The notes under the pieces were generated by a model. The model did not search any database and was not told the DNA's origin. It saw only the letters and a list, made by a program, of their open reading frames with translations. From Candidatus Beckwithbacteria bacterium CG23_combo_of_CG06-09_8_20_14_all_47_9 (GTDB lineage Bacteria > Patescibacteriota > Microgenomatia > UBA1400 > CG1-02-47-37), in the NCBI GenBank assembly GCA_002772455.1, contig PCSQ01000026.1, forward strand, positions 3,634-15,937: 12,304 bases of DNA, read 5' to 3'. How positions within the stretch are numbered: position 1 is the stretch's first letter; the number at the start of each line of letters is the position of its first letter. Shown one piece after another: positions 1-6,979 of this stretch. The position numbers were made by a program, and so were the translations under genes.

Positions 1-609
1 CGGCTGGAGAATCAGGCGATAAAGCCATTCGAGGCCTAAAGCTCTTAAAAATTTTGGCGCCCGCAGCCAGGGTTTGGCGATCTGGTCCAACGCCCCGCCG
101 ACTCCCATGGCCAGTTTGACGTTTAACTTCGCTAGGTTTTTGGCAATCCAGCGCTCCTGCTGGCCGTGGCCGAGGGCAAGAAACAGCAGGTCGGGGTGAA
201 GCCGGTTGATTTGTTTTATATCGGGCTCCGAGATTCCTATAAGGTCCGTCCTTGTAGGTTTACCTACGAGGACGGACCTTAATATGGCTACGGCCCGCTC
301 GGCTACCCCCGGCGCGGCGCCGGCAAGAACCGTTTTATGCCCGCGTTTGATCAGCTCCAGCATTAAATCCGTCCCGGAAACGCGGTTTAGGCCGGGTACG
401 GCCAAACGCAAGCCCGCGCCATCAGGAATGGCCATATCCGCCTGGTTTAAAATTTTTCGGAAAGCTTCGTCTGTCTGCGCCAGCATGATCATTTCCGGAT
501 TAGGAGTAACAATATAGCGTTTTTTGGATTGTTTCAGCCAGCTCTCTACCAGTCCCACCGCTTGGGTTAAAGTGATTTGATCAACGGCGACGCCGAAAAT
601 TTTAGGCAT
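1..609 (-). CDS. WecG/TagA/CpsF family (GT26) glycosyltransferase, C-terminus cut by window edge
   Basis: The frame is open from ATG 609 to the window edge, giving 203 residues; the C-terminus lies outside. Hallmarks of the GT26 family are visible in order: TPNPEM (36-40), IPDGAG (61-66), RVSGTDL (76-82), GAAPGVAERA (97-106), LGHGQQERW (146-154), GVGGALD (169-175) and the closing APKFLRALGLEWLYRL. The family transfers an amino-sugar such as N-acetylmannosamine from UDP to a lipid-linked acceptor at the inner membrane face, for teichoic acid, enterobacterial common antigen or capsule; the exact acceptor cannot be read here. The start overlaps the aldehyde dehydrogenase stop by 8 bp, so it is probably the next gene of the mreB operon. 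Residues 111-123 (RSVLVGKPTRTDL) come from a palindromic DNA element that sits where relatives have a variable stretch after the PGVAE helix. The family call is firm; substrate is unknown. Confidence 0.9.
   Translation of the reverse strand, partial: MPKIFGVAVDQITLTQAVGLVESWLKQSKKRYIVTPNPEMIMLAQTDEAFRKILNQADMAIPDGAGLRLAVPGLNRVSGTDLMLELIKRGHKTVLAGAAPGVAERAVAILRSVLVGKPTRTDLIGISEPDIKQINRLHPDLLFLALGHGQQERWIAKNLAKLNVKLAMGVGGALDQIAKPWLRAPKFLRALGLEWLYRLILQP
240..281. repeat. Palindromic element family 1, copy A (inside GT26 gene)
   Basis: Two 19-bp arms flank a 4-base loop (TTTA on the plus strand, 259-262), with a single mismatch in the stem. In the coding direction it reads in frame as RSVLVGKPTRTDL. 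The central 36 bases differ at only one position (in the loop) from the copy at 4591-4630, including the same C/A stem mismatch. Confidence 0.95.
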
Positions 610-2020
610 TAAACCAATAACTGCGCGTTTTACGGCCGGTAAAGTCTAAATGAACGTGGCGTTTGTGGGTAAATTCGTATAGACCGTGCTTGCCGCCGAT
701 GGTGCCGAAACCGCTGTTTTTTAACCCGGTCCACGGCGAACCCGGATAAAAGGCCACTTCTTCATTAATATACGTCCCGCCGGCAATAACTTCATTGGTT
801 ATCCGTTCGGCATTTTGCCGCGAGGCGGTAAAGCCGACCGCGGTTAAGCCATAGTCGCTCTGATTGGCATGTCTGATCGCCTGGCCCAGACTTTCCACCT
901 CGCAAATCGGCAGGAGCGGCCCGAAAACCTCTTCCTGCATTACCGCCATTTTGGTGTGAACGTGGATCATTACCGTCGGCTGATGGAAATATCCCTTGAG
1001 GTAGTCGTCTGTCCTCAAGCGCCTACCGCCTAAAATAATCCGGCCGCTCTGGACCACGCTTTTAGTCACTTGAGCTTCAAAAGCGTGCAGTTGTTTTTCC
1101 GATACCAATGGCCCCATATCCGTCGTTTTATCCAAGGGATTACCGACTTTTAATTTAGCGACTTTGGCCACGATCAGCTTGGTTAACTTGGCCGCCACTC
1201 CCCGCTCCACAAATACCCGCTTAACCGCGTTGCAGACTTGGCCGCAATTATTAAACCGGCTCCAAACAATGGCATTGGCCGCCAGTTCCAAATCGGCATC
1301 CCGGCAAACAATCGCCGGCGTACTGCCGCCCATTTCCAGGGAAAACTTGATCAATCTGGCCGCGCATTTATCAGCAATTGCCTTACCGACCGCGCTGGAA
1401 CCGGTAAAACTGACCATGTCAATCGGCTGGTCAATCAGCATTTCCCCGATTTTCGCGCCGCCGTAAACTACCTGAAAAACGTCTTTTGGTACTCCTGACG
1501 ACCAGATCAATTCAGCCAGTTTTTGGCCGCACAAAACCGTATCTCCTGCCGGTTTAAAAATTATGCAGTTTCCGGCTGCCAAGGCCGCGGCCATGGACAG
1601 CATCGGGGTATTAATCGGATAATTCCAGGGTTTAATACAGGCAACCACACCCACCGGGTCATAACGCAAAATACTGGTTAACCCTTTATTTTTGGCTAAA
1701 ACTTCATCGGCTAACAGTTTTTGACCGGCTTGGGCGTTATACAGAATGTCTGAAACGGTCGTATCGACTTCGTCCAGCGCCTGGATAATTGGCTTGCCCA
1801 TTTCTTTGGCAATCAATTCTGCCAGATTTTGACGATTTTTCTTGAGTGAACCGGCTAATTTAATTAAAATTTGGCCGCGCTTAGTCAGTCCCAACGCCCG
1901 CCATCCGGGAAAAGCTTTTTTGGCGGCGCTAACCGCCGCTTCAATCTCTATTTTGGTGGAGATTTTAACCGAGCCCAGGACGCTGGCATCAGTGGGGTTA
2001 ATTGATCTTAATTCCGGCAT
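602..2020 (-). CDS. NAD(P)-dependent aldehyde dehydrogenase, succinate-semialdehyde dehydrogenase-like
   Basis: This 472-residue protein has the full length of the ALDH superfamily, which oxidises aldehydes to carboxylic acids with NAD(P)+ in the cytoplasm. Visible motifs are PWNYP (131-135, oxyanion Asn133), FKPA (155-158, cofactor Lys156), FTGSSAVG (205-212), LEMGG (228-232, general base Glu229), FNNCGQVC (256-263, nucleophile Cys263) and EEVFGP (363-368). All key residues are present, so it should be active. The C-terminal SGFGTIGGKHGLYEF is typical of the succinate-semialdehyde and related subfamilies, but substrate cannot be assigned. It starts 9 bp after the GT4 gene and overlaps the next glycosyltransferase by 8 bp. 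A metabolic enzyme inside an envelope operon is unexplained; it may detoxify aldehydes or provide an acid precursor. Confidence 0.93.
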   Translation of the reverse strand: MPELRSINPTDASVLGSVKISTKIEIEAAVSAAKKAFPGWRALGLTKRGQILIKLAGSLKKNRQNLAELIAKEMGKPIIQALDEVDTTVSDILYNAQAGQKLLADEVLAKNKGLTSILRYDPVGVVACIKPWNYPINTPMLSMAAALAAGNCIIFKPAGDTVLCGQKLAELIWSSGVPKDVFQVVYGGAKIGEMLIDQPIDMVSFTGSSAVGKAIADKCAARLIKFSLEMGGSTPAIVCRDADLELAANAIVWSRFNNCGQVCNAVKRVFVERGVAAKLTKLIVAKVAKLKVGNPLDKTTDMGPLVSEKQLHAFEAQVTKSVVQSGRIILGGRRLRTDDYLKGYFHQPTVMIHVHTKMAVMQEEVFGPLLPICEVESLGQAIRHANQSDYGLTAVGFTASRQNAERITNEVIAGGTYINEEVAFYPGSPWTGLKNSGFGTIGGKHGLYEFTHKRHVHLDFTGRKTRSYWFNA

Positions 2021-2029
2021 CAGGGTATT

Positions 2030-3118
2030 TTACCACTTTTCGGTCAGCACTGCCAGGGTCTTTTTTGCCGCCTTCTCCCAGGAAAATTCAGAGGCCTGGC
2101 GGAAGCCTTTTTCGACTAAAGCCTGACGTAAATCTTCATTTTCCAGAGCTAATTTTATTGCCTTGGCTAAATCCTCTGTTTTTTCCGGATCGATAAGCAA
2201 AGCCGCGTCTCCGGCCACCTCTGGCAGGGCACCCCGATTGCTGCAAATTACCGGAATCCCCAAGGTCATCGCCTCAAGAATAGACAAACCAAATCCCTCC
2301 ATTAAACTCGGGTAGACAAAAAGCCGGGCCATTTTATAGACGGCGGCTAAATCGGCCTCGGCTACCCGGCCGATGAATTTAACCCGGGGATTTTTTTTCG
2401 CCGCCGCCAAAATATCTTCATAAAGCCAGCCAAGTTTACCGGCAATAACCAACTCACACCCCGGGGTGTCTGGATATTCCACCCCGGGGTGGAATATTTT
2501 TGCAAAAGCCTCAATCAACCGCACCAAATTTTTCCGCGGCTGGACGGTGCCGACGAATAAAATATAGTCTTTGGGCAAATTATATTTGTATCTGATCTGC
2601 CTCCGGTAATCTGATTTAAATTGCTGATCTTTGGCTTTAATTATCCGGCGGCCGATTCCCTCGTGGATAACCGTAATTTTTTCAGGATCGGCGGCGAGCC
2701 GGTCAACCAACTGGGTTTTAGTCCAGTTGGATACGGCAATCAACCGGTCGGCATGTTTGACGGCATAACCGGTCGATTTATTCAAATAAAGTTTTTGAGG
2801 AAATTTATAATATTCAGGCAGATACTCATACTCCAAACCGTGAATGGTGACCACGGTTTTAATTTTTGGGGATCGGATTACCGGTAAAGTATGGGCCGGG
2901 ATAAATAAAACCTCCGGCGGGTGTTTTAAAATCTCCAGGGCCAGACCGCCTTGAGTCCAGAACCGACGCCAGGGGATATTTTTCTTATCATATAGGCGCC
3001 ACTTAAATCGTTTAGCCTCGGGCAACTTCAACAACTCCCGGATTAGCTCACTCGAGTAGTTTTCCGTCCCGGTTTTCTCCTCTATTCCCGCCCGCGAGGC
3101 ATCGACACCAATAATCAT
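2030..3118 (-). CDS. Glycosyltransferase family 4 (GT-B fold)
   Basis: This 362-residue protein is a retaining GT4 enzyme that moves a sugar from a nucleotide-sugar donor to a glycan or lipid acceptor on the cytoplasmic side of the membrane. The N-terminal Rossmann domain begins IIGVDASRAGIEEKTGTENY, and VSNWTK (129-134) follows. The donor-binding half starts at ILFVGTVQPRKNL (186-198). The GT4 EX7E motif is EGFGLSILE (274-282), followed by GIPVICSNRGALPEVAGDAALL. Donor and acceptor are unknown; the closest-looking relatives are mannosyltransferase-like. Its ATG overlaps the mreB stop as ATGA (3115-3118), so the two are probably translationally coupled, and the ALDH start follows 9 bp after its stop. 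Residues 209-220 are encoded by a double palindrome and form a loop between the AFAKIF helix and the LVIAG strand. Confidence 0.93.
   Translation of the reverse strand: MIIGVDASRAGIEEKTGTENYSSELIRELLKLPEAKRFKWRLYDKKNIPWRRFWTQGGLALEILKHPPEVLFIPAHTLPVIRSPKIKTVVTIHGLEYEYLPEYYKFPQKLYLNKSTGYAVKHADRLIAVSNWTKTQLVDRLAADPEKITVIHEGIGRRIIKAKDQQFKSDYRRQIRYKYNLPKDYILFVGTVQPRKNLVRLIEAFAKIFHPGVEYPDTPGCELVIAGKLGWLYEDILAAAKKNPRVKFIGRVAEADLAAVYKMARLFVYPSLMEGFGLSILEAMTLGIPVICSNRGALPEVAGDAALLIDPEKTEDLAKAIKLALENEDLRQALVEKGFRQASEFSWEKAAKKTLAVLTEKW
2456..2497. repeat. Palindromic element family 2, copy A (inside GT4 gene)
   Basis: A perfect 14-bp palindrome (ACACCCCGGGGTGT, 2456-2469) and a perfect 24-bp palindrome with the same CCCCGGGG core (2474-2497) are separated by 4 bases. 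In the coding direction the pair reads FHPGVEYPDTPGC. The same two-palindrome arrangement recurs at 10572-10611, in a different reading frame. Confidence 0.93.
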
Positions 3119-4131
3119 TTGACTAAAGCGCGCTTGTACAATTCCAGATTTTCCAGGGCAATCCCGGTGCCTTTGGCCACGGCCAACAGCGGCTCTTCGG
3201 CCACATGGCAGGGCACGCCGGTGCTTTCAGTCAACAGTCGGTCAATGTTTTTAAGCAGAGCCGTCCCGCCGGACAAAACAATGCCTTTGTCAATAATATC
3301 CGAGGCCAGTTCCGGCGGCACTTCTTCCAAAACACTCTTCACCATATTGACGATCTGCTGCAGCCTTGGCCGCATCGCTTCTTCAATTTCTCCGGGTTTA
3401 ATCTCAATCGCCTTGGGCAACCCCTGAATCGAGTCCCGGCCCTTGACCGTGACACTTTTTCCCGGCTCATCGCCGTCAAAAGTCATCGCCCGGCCAAAGT
3501 TAATTTTGAGATACTCGGCCGTCTGGTCGCCAATGATCAGGCTGTATTTTTTCTTCAAATACAAAGCAATGGCGTCGTCTAAACTATTCCCCGAGGAGCG
3601 AACGCTTTTAGACACAACCACGCCGCCCAAAGAAATCACGGCCGCCTCGGCCGAGCCGCCGCCCATATCCACGATCATGTTGCCTGATGCCTCCCCGACC
3701 GGAATCCCGGTGCCCAGAGCCGCCGCAAACGGCTCGGCAATGATAAACACCGCTTTGGCCCCGGCCGAAGTCGTCGCCGCCTCGACCGCCCGCTTTTCGA
3801 CTTGGGTACAGCCGGCCGGAACGCAAATCATCACTTCCGGCTTAAAAAACCAGCCCTTACCGCCGACTTTTTGGATAAAGTAACGCAGCATCGCTTCGGT
3901 AATGACGTAATCGGCAATCACCCCGTCGCGCATCGGCCGTGAAGCCACGATCGATTCCGGTGTCCGGCCCAGCATCTCTTTGGCTTCCGCTCCCACCGCC
4001 ACCACCCGGTTGTCATCGATGGCCACCGCCACCACCGTCGGCTCCTGCAGCGCAATTCCCTGCCCGGCAACATAAACCACGGTATTGGCCGTGCCTAAAT
4101 CAATCCCGATTTTTCTCACCAGATTTGCCAT
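3115..4131 (-). CDS. mreB: Rod shape-determining protein MreB
   Basis: MreB is the bacterial actin homologue that forms membrane-associated filaments and guides lateral cell-wall synthesis. The 338 residues match the usual family length. The actin-fold nucleotide motifs are present: phosphate-1 GIDLGTANT (9-17), phosphate-2 IVDMGGGSAE (153-162), and the adenosine motif GIVLSGGTALL (283-293). Other family stretches are SRPMRDGVIADY (64-75) and CVPAGCTQVEKRA (103-115). It is the first gene of the minus-strand operon and is coupled by a 4-bp overlap to a glycosyltransferase, which fits a cell-envelope role. No mreC, mreD or rodA is in the window. The start is fixed by MANLVRKIGIDLG just ahead of the first motif; no Shine-Dalgarno sequence precedes it. 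Presence of MreB suggests a rod-shaped or elongating cell. Confidence 0.96.
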   Translation of the reverse strand: MANLVRKIGIDLGTANTVVYVAGQGIALQEPTVVAVAIDDNRVVAVGAEAKEMLGRTPESIVASRPMRDGVIADYVITEAMLRYFIQKVGGKGWFFKPEVMICVPAGCTQVEKRAVEAATTSAGAKAVFIIAEPFAAALGTGIPVGEASGNMIVDMGGGSAEAAVISLGGVVVSKSVRSSGNSLDDAIALYLKKKYSLIIGDQTAEYLKINFGRAMTFDGDEPGKSVTVKGRDSIQGLPKAIEIKPGEIEEAMRPRLQQIVNMVKSVLEEVPPELASDIIDKGIVLSGGTALLKNIDRLLTESTGVPCHVAEEPLLAVAKGTGIALENLELYKRALVK

Positions 4132-4136
4132 GGTTT

Positions 4137-4165
4137 AATCTAGCATTTGTGCATCTGTTTAACAA
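4137..4165 (-). promoter_or_regulatory. Weak candidate sigma-70-type promoter for the mreB operon
   Basis: Read on the minus strand, TTGTTA (4165-4160) and TAGATT (4142-4137) are separated by exactly 17 bp, and each matches consensus at 4 of 6 positions. The -10 ends five bases before the mreB ATG, so transcription would begin at or beside the start codon, giving a leaderless message. The match is modest and a better promoter further upstream is possible. Confidence 0.3.
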
Positions 4166-4194
4166 TTGACAGAAGCCTGAATTTTGGTCATACT
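4166..4194 (+). promoter_or_regulatory. Candidate sigma-70-type promoter for the HTH-fibre gene
   Basis: A perfect -35 TTGACA (4166-4171) is followed after 17 bp by CATACT (4189-4194), which matches the -10 consensus at 4 of 6 positions. TACTAA at 4191 with 19-bp spacing is an alternative. The predicted start near 4201 gives a leader of about 45 bases before ATG 4247. It lies back to back with the weak mreB promoter, so the 115-bp gap would serve both directions. Confidence 0.6.
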
Positions 4195-4246
4195 AATCGT
4201 GAAAACGGTTTATGTTTAATACAAACTTGGACATTTCTTGAGTAAA

Positions 4247-6661
4247 ATGCATACCATTAAAGATGCTGCCCAGGCGCTTGGGATCCATCCGAAAACGCTC
4301 CGCCGCTGGGAAGAAAAAGGCAAATTTATCCCATCGCGGACTTTGGGCAACCAAAGGCGCTTTAGTGATAAAGACCTAAATTTGCTCGCCAAAGTCAAAG
4401 CCGGCGAGCCGATTCCTCTGGCGGCGCCAAAAATTTTGACCCTGGAACAGACGGCGGCCAAACTGCACGTCAGCCCCGCCACGGTCCAGCGCTGGACCAA
4501 AGAGGGTAAATTAAAAATCCGGGTCAGCGATCAGCTCCAGCCCGGCTACTATGCCGCCGACCTGCAGGGTCCAACCCTGCAGCTACCTACAGGGTCCGTC
4601 CTCGTAGGTAATCCTACAAGGACGGACCCTATGGGAAAGTATCTAAAATATTCCGGCCTTGCCGCCTTGGCTTTAACTCTTATCGTCATCGCCTACCTCT
4701 GGATCAAGCCCAAACCAATCGCCTCTCCGGCTGTTCTGGAAACTCAAACTCCTGTCGTGGACGTCGCCCTGCCCCGCACCGCCCAGTTTTTCGACGGCCG
4801 GATCACCCTGGGCCTGGCCACCGGCGATCTATTTTACGCCGATTCTCTCGGCAATATTTACGCCAAAAACTCGGCCTTAATTGATCAAGGCGTCTTTACC
4901 CGCCTGCTGCAGCTATTGCCCGGCCAACCGCCCCAGGAAAGCCAAATCGGCCAATTATATGTGGATCAAGGCTCGGGCAATCTAAAATATTTTGACGGTT
5001 TAGACTGGATCGATCTAAATCAGAATGCCTCACAATCTGCCATAAACAATCAATTTCCCTATGACATTACCTTAGGCGATTTGAACGCCTCGGCTTCAGC
5101 CCGCCTGCCGGACGGGCAGGCCGAATCGTTAAGGATCACTCTGGCCGGCGACCAATCCATATTCAAAGTTTTAGGCGGCGCCGGGCAGGACCTGCTCACC
5201 TTAAATGACGACGCTTTATACCCGGTAATTATCAGCCAACCAACCCAAATTTTGGGCAATTTGCTGGCCCCGCAGTTCATTGACCAGGACCAAACCGGCT
5301 ACTTCTTGGACCCGTCCAGCACCACGGTCAGCTTAGCCGTCGCCGGCGACGCCACCATCAGCTCCACTTTAAAATTTTCCCAGTACGGCGAGTACCTGAC
5401 CAACTCGGTTGATGATTACCTGATTTTTTCCGGAGGCATCGGCATCGGCGGTGTTACCAGCTATGGTTTCAGTACCGACCAAAAGCTCAATGCCCGGGCG
5501 GCCCATATTGAAAACGACCTAACCGTCACCGGCAATACCGGTATGGGTACCGATCCTAACAGCAGTTACCGGCTCAAAATCAGCGGCGATGTTTATGTAT
5601 CCGGCGACATTCGCGCCGCCGGCCATCTCGGTCTGCCGGACTATGTTTTCGAACCGGACTATTCCCTATTATCCCCGCTGCAGCTGCGGGAATTTATTAC
5701 CACTCAAAAACACTTGCCCGGAGTACCGTCAGCCGCCGAAATCCAACAAAACGGCTTAAGTATAAAACAATTACTCTTGGCCATTTTGGAAAAAACCGAG
5801 GAAAACACGCTCTATATCCTCGATCTTTATGACAAATCCAACCGGATTATTTCGCCCACGGTCGAAACCGAAATCTTAACCACCAGTATGATCTCCCCTT
5901 TAACCGACGGGCAAATCACGATCAGCGGCAATGCCTCGGTTTCCGGGACGCTTTTTGCTCAAGAAATCAAGTCATCAACCATTGACCGGTTACGGGAAAA
6001 AATCAGCGAGCTGGCAAAAAACCTCACCTCCGAGGTGGCCACAGTCCCAGCCCAACTCACCTCCGAGGTGACTACAGCATCAGCCCAACTCACCTCCGAG
6101 GTGAAAGAAGTTCCCACCTCGGAGGTGAATATATCCCTCGCTTCCCTCGAAGCCGATATTGCTTTTTTCAAAGACTTTCTGGCAGTTTTGGGCCAAACCA
6201 CGCTGACCGATTTGACCGTCAACGGCAATCTTACCGCCGGCCTGATTCTGGCCCAAAGAATCGAGATCAGCGGCGATTTGCTGGTGGCCGGAGCCATTAC
6301 CGCCAAAGAAATTAATCCTTTACCCGACCAGAAGCTTTCCATCAATATTGCCGGCGGCTCAGCCGTCTCGATCTACGCCGATACTGTTCCTGTGGCCACG
6401 TTTTCCGCCGAGGCAACGAGTTTGAACCGCCTAGACCTAGCCAACTCCGGCACGGCGACGATTGCCGCCGGGACCAATGCCGCCATTATCACTGCCGAAA
6501 AATTCTCGGATAAATCTCAAATTGTGGTCACTTTTACTTCTGACTCCAAACCGGCCACTAAATACTGGGTTAAAAAAGAACCGGAGCTAAACCAATTTAC
6601 AATCTTTACCAATTACCCGGTCAACTCCGATACCACCCTCGACTGGCTGATGATAAACTAA
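4247..6661 (+). CDS. Membrane-anchored double-HTH protein with a long fibre-like extracellular region
   Basis: I recognise parts but not the whole. Counting from ATG 4247 (804 residues), the order is: a MerR/excisionase-like helix-turn-helix (1-45, TIKDAAQALGIHPKTLRRWE), a second HTH (64-95, AAKLHVSPATVQRW), a palindrome-encoded linker (116-128, SVLVGNPTRTDP), one membrane helix (about 134-153) and a long exterior rich in short beta strands. At 464-527 is a PDYVFEPDY...KHLPGVPSA...LLLAILEKTEENTLYI segment, like the helical part next to intramolecular chaperone ends of tail-fibre-like proteins; here it is internal. A coiled-coil-like stretch with four TSEV repeats (580-627), further SGNxxVSG/NGNLTAG strand repeats, and a final domain ending TIFTNYPVNSDTTLDWLMIN follow. 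A TTG at 4238 would add three residues. ATG was chosen because the HTH starts immediately after it. It could be a one-pass signal transducer or a surface fibre with a DNA-tethering tail. Confidence 0.85.
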   Translation: MHTIKDAAQALGIHPKTLRRWEEKGKFIPSRTLGNQRRFSDKDLNLLAKVKAGEPIPLAAPKILTLEQTAAKLHVSPATVQRWTKEGKLKIRVSDQLQPGYYAADLQGPTLQLPTGSVLVGNPTRTDPMGKYLKYSGLAALALTLIVIAYLWIKPKPIASPAVLETQTPVVDVALPRTAQFFDGRITLGLATGDLFYADSLGNIYAKNSALIDQGVFTRLLQLLPGQPPQESQIGQLYVDQGSGNLKYFDGLDWIDLNQNASQSAINNQFPYDITLGDLNASASARLPDGQAESLRITLAGDQSIFKVLGGAGQDLLTLNDDALYPVIISQPTQILGNLLAPQFIDQDQTGYFLDPSSTTVSLAVAGDATISSTLKFSQYGEYLTNSVDDYLIFSGGIGIGGVTSYGFSTDQKLNARAAHIENDLTVTGNTGMGTDPNSSYRLKISGDVYVSGDIRAAGHLGLPDYVFEPDYSLLSPLQLREFITTQKHLPGVPSAAEIQQNGLSIKQLLLAILEKTEENTLYILDLYDKSNRIISPTVETEILTTSMISPLTDGQITISGNASVSGTLFAQEIKSSTIDRLREKISELAKNLTSEVATVPAQLTSEVTTASAQLTSEVKEVPTSEVNISLASLEADIAFFKDFLAVLGQTTLTDLTVNGNLTAGLILAQRIEISGDLLVAGAITAKEINPLPDQKLSINIAGGSAVSIYADTVPVATFSAEATSLNRLDLANSGTATIAAGTNAAIITAEKFSDKSQIVVTFTSDSKPATKYWVKKEPELNQFTIFTNYPVNSDTTLDWLMIN
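4562..4582. repeat. Inverted repeat next to palindromic element 1B
   Basis: A perfect 9-bp inverted repeat, CTGCAGGGT and ACCCTGCAG, flanks a 3-base loop (CCA). It lies 8 bp upstream of element copy B and shares the AGGGTCC start of that element, so the two may form one composite insertion. It encodes LQGPTLQ in the HTH-fibre protein. Confidence 0.8.
4591..4630. repeat. Palindromic element family 1, copy B (inside HTH-fibre gene)
   Basis: Two 18-bp arms starting AGGGTCCGTCC flank the loop TAAT (4609-4612), with one mismatch. It is translated in frame as GSVLVGNPTRTDP, between the second HTH and the membrane helix. Orientation relative to coding and reading frame are both the same as in copy A at 240-281. 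Confidence 0.95.
5103..5121. repeat. Related inverted repeat with CCTGCC/GGCAGG arms
   Basis: Arms GCCTGCC and GGCAGGC surround a 5-base loop (GGACG). It reads RLPDGQA in the HTH-fibre protein. The arms resemble family 3 but the centre differs, so it may be a variant or an independent element. Confidence 0.6.
6022..6130. repeat. Four-copy TSEV palindrome array
   Basis: The 13-base palindrome CACCTCCGAGGTG occurs at 6025-6037, 6058-6070 and 6091-6103, and as its inverse CACCTCGGAGGTG at 6115-6127. The first three are spaced exactly 33 bp (11 residues) apart; the fourth is 24 bp on. Each reads TSEV, and the 33-bp unit reads LTSEVxTxxAQ. The array extends the coiled-coil-like segment of the fibre protein. 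Confidence 0.93.
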
Positions 6662-6664
6662 TGC

Positions 6665-6693
6665 TTGACAATCAAACCTATTATACATAAAAT
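6665..6693 (+). promoter_or_regulatory. Near-consensus promoter of the toxin-antitoxin operon
   Basis: TTGACA (6665-6670) and TAAAAT (6688-6693) are 17 bp apart, matching consensus at 6 of 6 and 5 of 6 positions. The predicted start at about 6700 falls on the antitoxin ATG at 6701, so the message should be leaderless. The -35 begins three bases after the upstream gene's stop codon. Confidence 0.8.
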
Positions 6694-6697
6694 GTAT
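6683..6697. promoter_or_regulatory. Candidate antitoxin operator
   Basis: The perfect inverted repeat ATACAT-AAA-ATGTAT overlaps the -10 element, and it can be lengthened to 9-bp arms with one mismatch (6680-6700). RHH antitoxins commonly bind such palindromes to repress their own operon, so autorepression here is a reasonable inference. Confidence 0.5.
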
Positions 6698-6700
6698 GAT

Positions 6701-6979
6701 ATGGATACAATAACTATCAATATCACTTTACCCAAACAGATGAAGCTGGCGGTAGATAGCCAAGTTAAAAACGGTTTGTACACCTCCTTTTCCGAGTTCA
6801 TCAGAAATGCCGTCAGGCATTTATTATTTTCACCGGTAACTATCCCCTACGGACCGCCCTTTTCTCCCCGCGCGGAGAAACAAATTCTGGCGGAGGAAAA
6901 ACGAACCCTGACTACTAGAAACAGAAATATTGTTTTAAATAACCCTGACCAAATTCGGGCCTTTTTCAAAAATTTATGA
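6701..6979 (+). CDS. Ribbon-helix-helix (CopG/ParD-like) antitoxin
   Basis: A 92-residue protein. The N-terminal strand TITINITLPKQM (3-14) and the helices around LAVDSQVKNGLYTSFSEFIRNAVRHLL (16-42) have the pattern of a ribbon-helix-helix dimer that binds operator DNA. The C-terminal half is polar and probably wraps the toxin. The stop overlaps the toxin start as ATGA (6976-6979). ATG 6701 was chosen because it follows the promoter by 7 bases and directly precedes the RHH strand; in-frame TTG 6665 and ATG 6692 lie inside the promoter elements. A candidate operator overlaps the -10, suggesting the usual autoregulation by antitoxin and toxin-antitoxin complex. Confidence 0.85.
   Translation: MDTITINITLPKQMKLAVDSQVKNGLYTSFSEFIRNAVRHLLFSPVTIPYGPPFSPRAEKQILAEEKRTLTTRNRNIVLNNPDQIRAFFKNL

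Noticed and set aside
985..1030. Possible decayed element 1 in the ALDH gene (RRLRTDDYL region)
   Set aside because: A short AGGACAGAC similarity only; the arms no longer pair, so chance is as likely.
3119..3883. Several plus-strand open frames opposite mreB
   Set aside because: They mirror the mreB codons; proline/serine-rich shadow translations without domains, and mreB is certain.
6022..6130. Possible CRISPR-like array
   Set aside because: Repeats are only 13 bases, lie in frame inside a gene, spacers are similar to each other, and no cas gene is near.
4710..6661. Peptidase S74 autocleaving chaperone in the fibre protein
   Set aside because: The PDYVF...HLPGVPSA helical segment resembles the neighbourhood of such domains, but the catalytic Ser-Asp/Lys region is not visible and the segment is internal.
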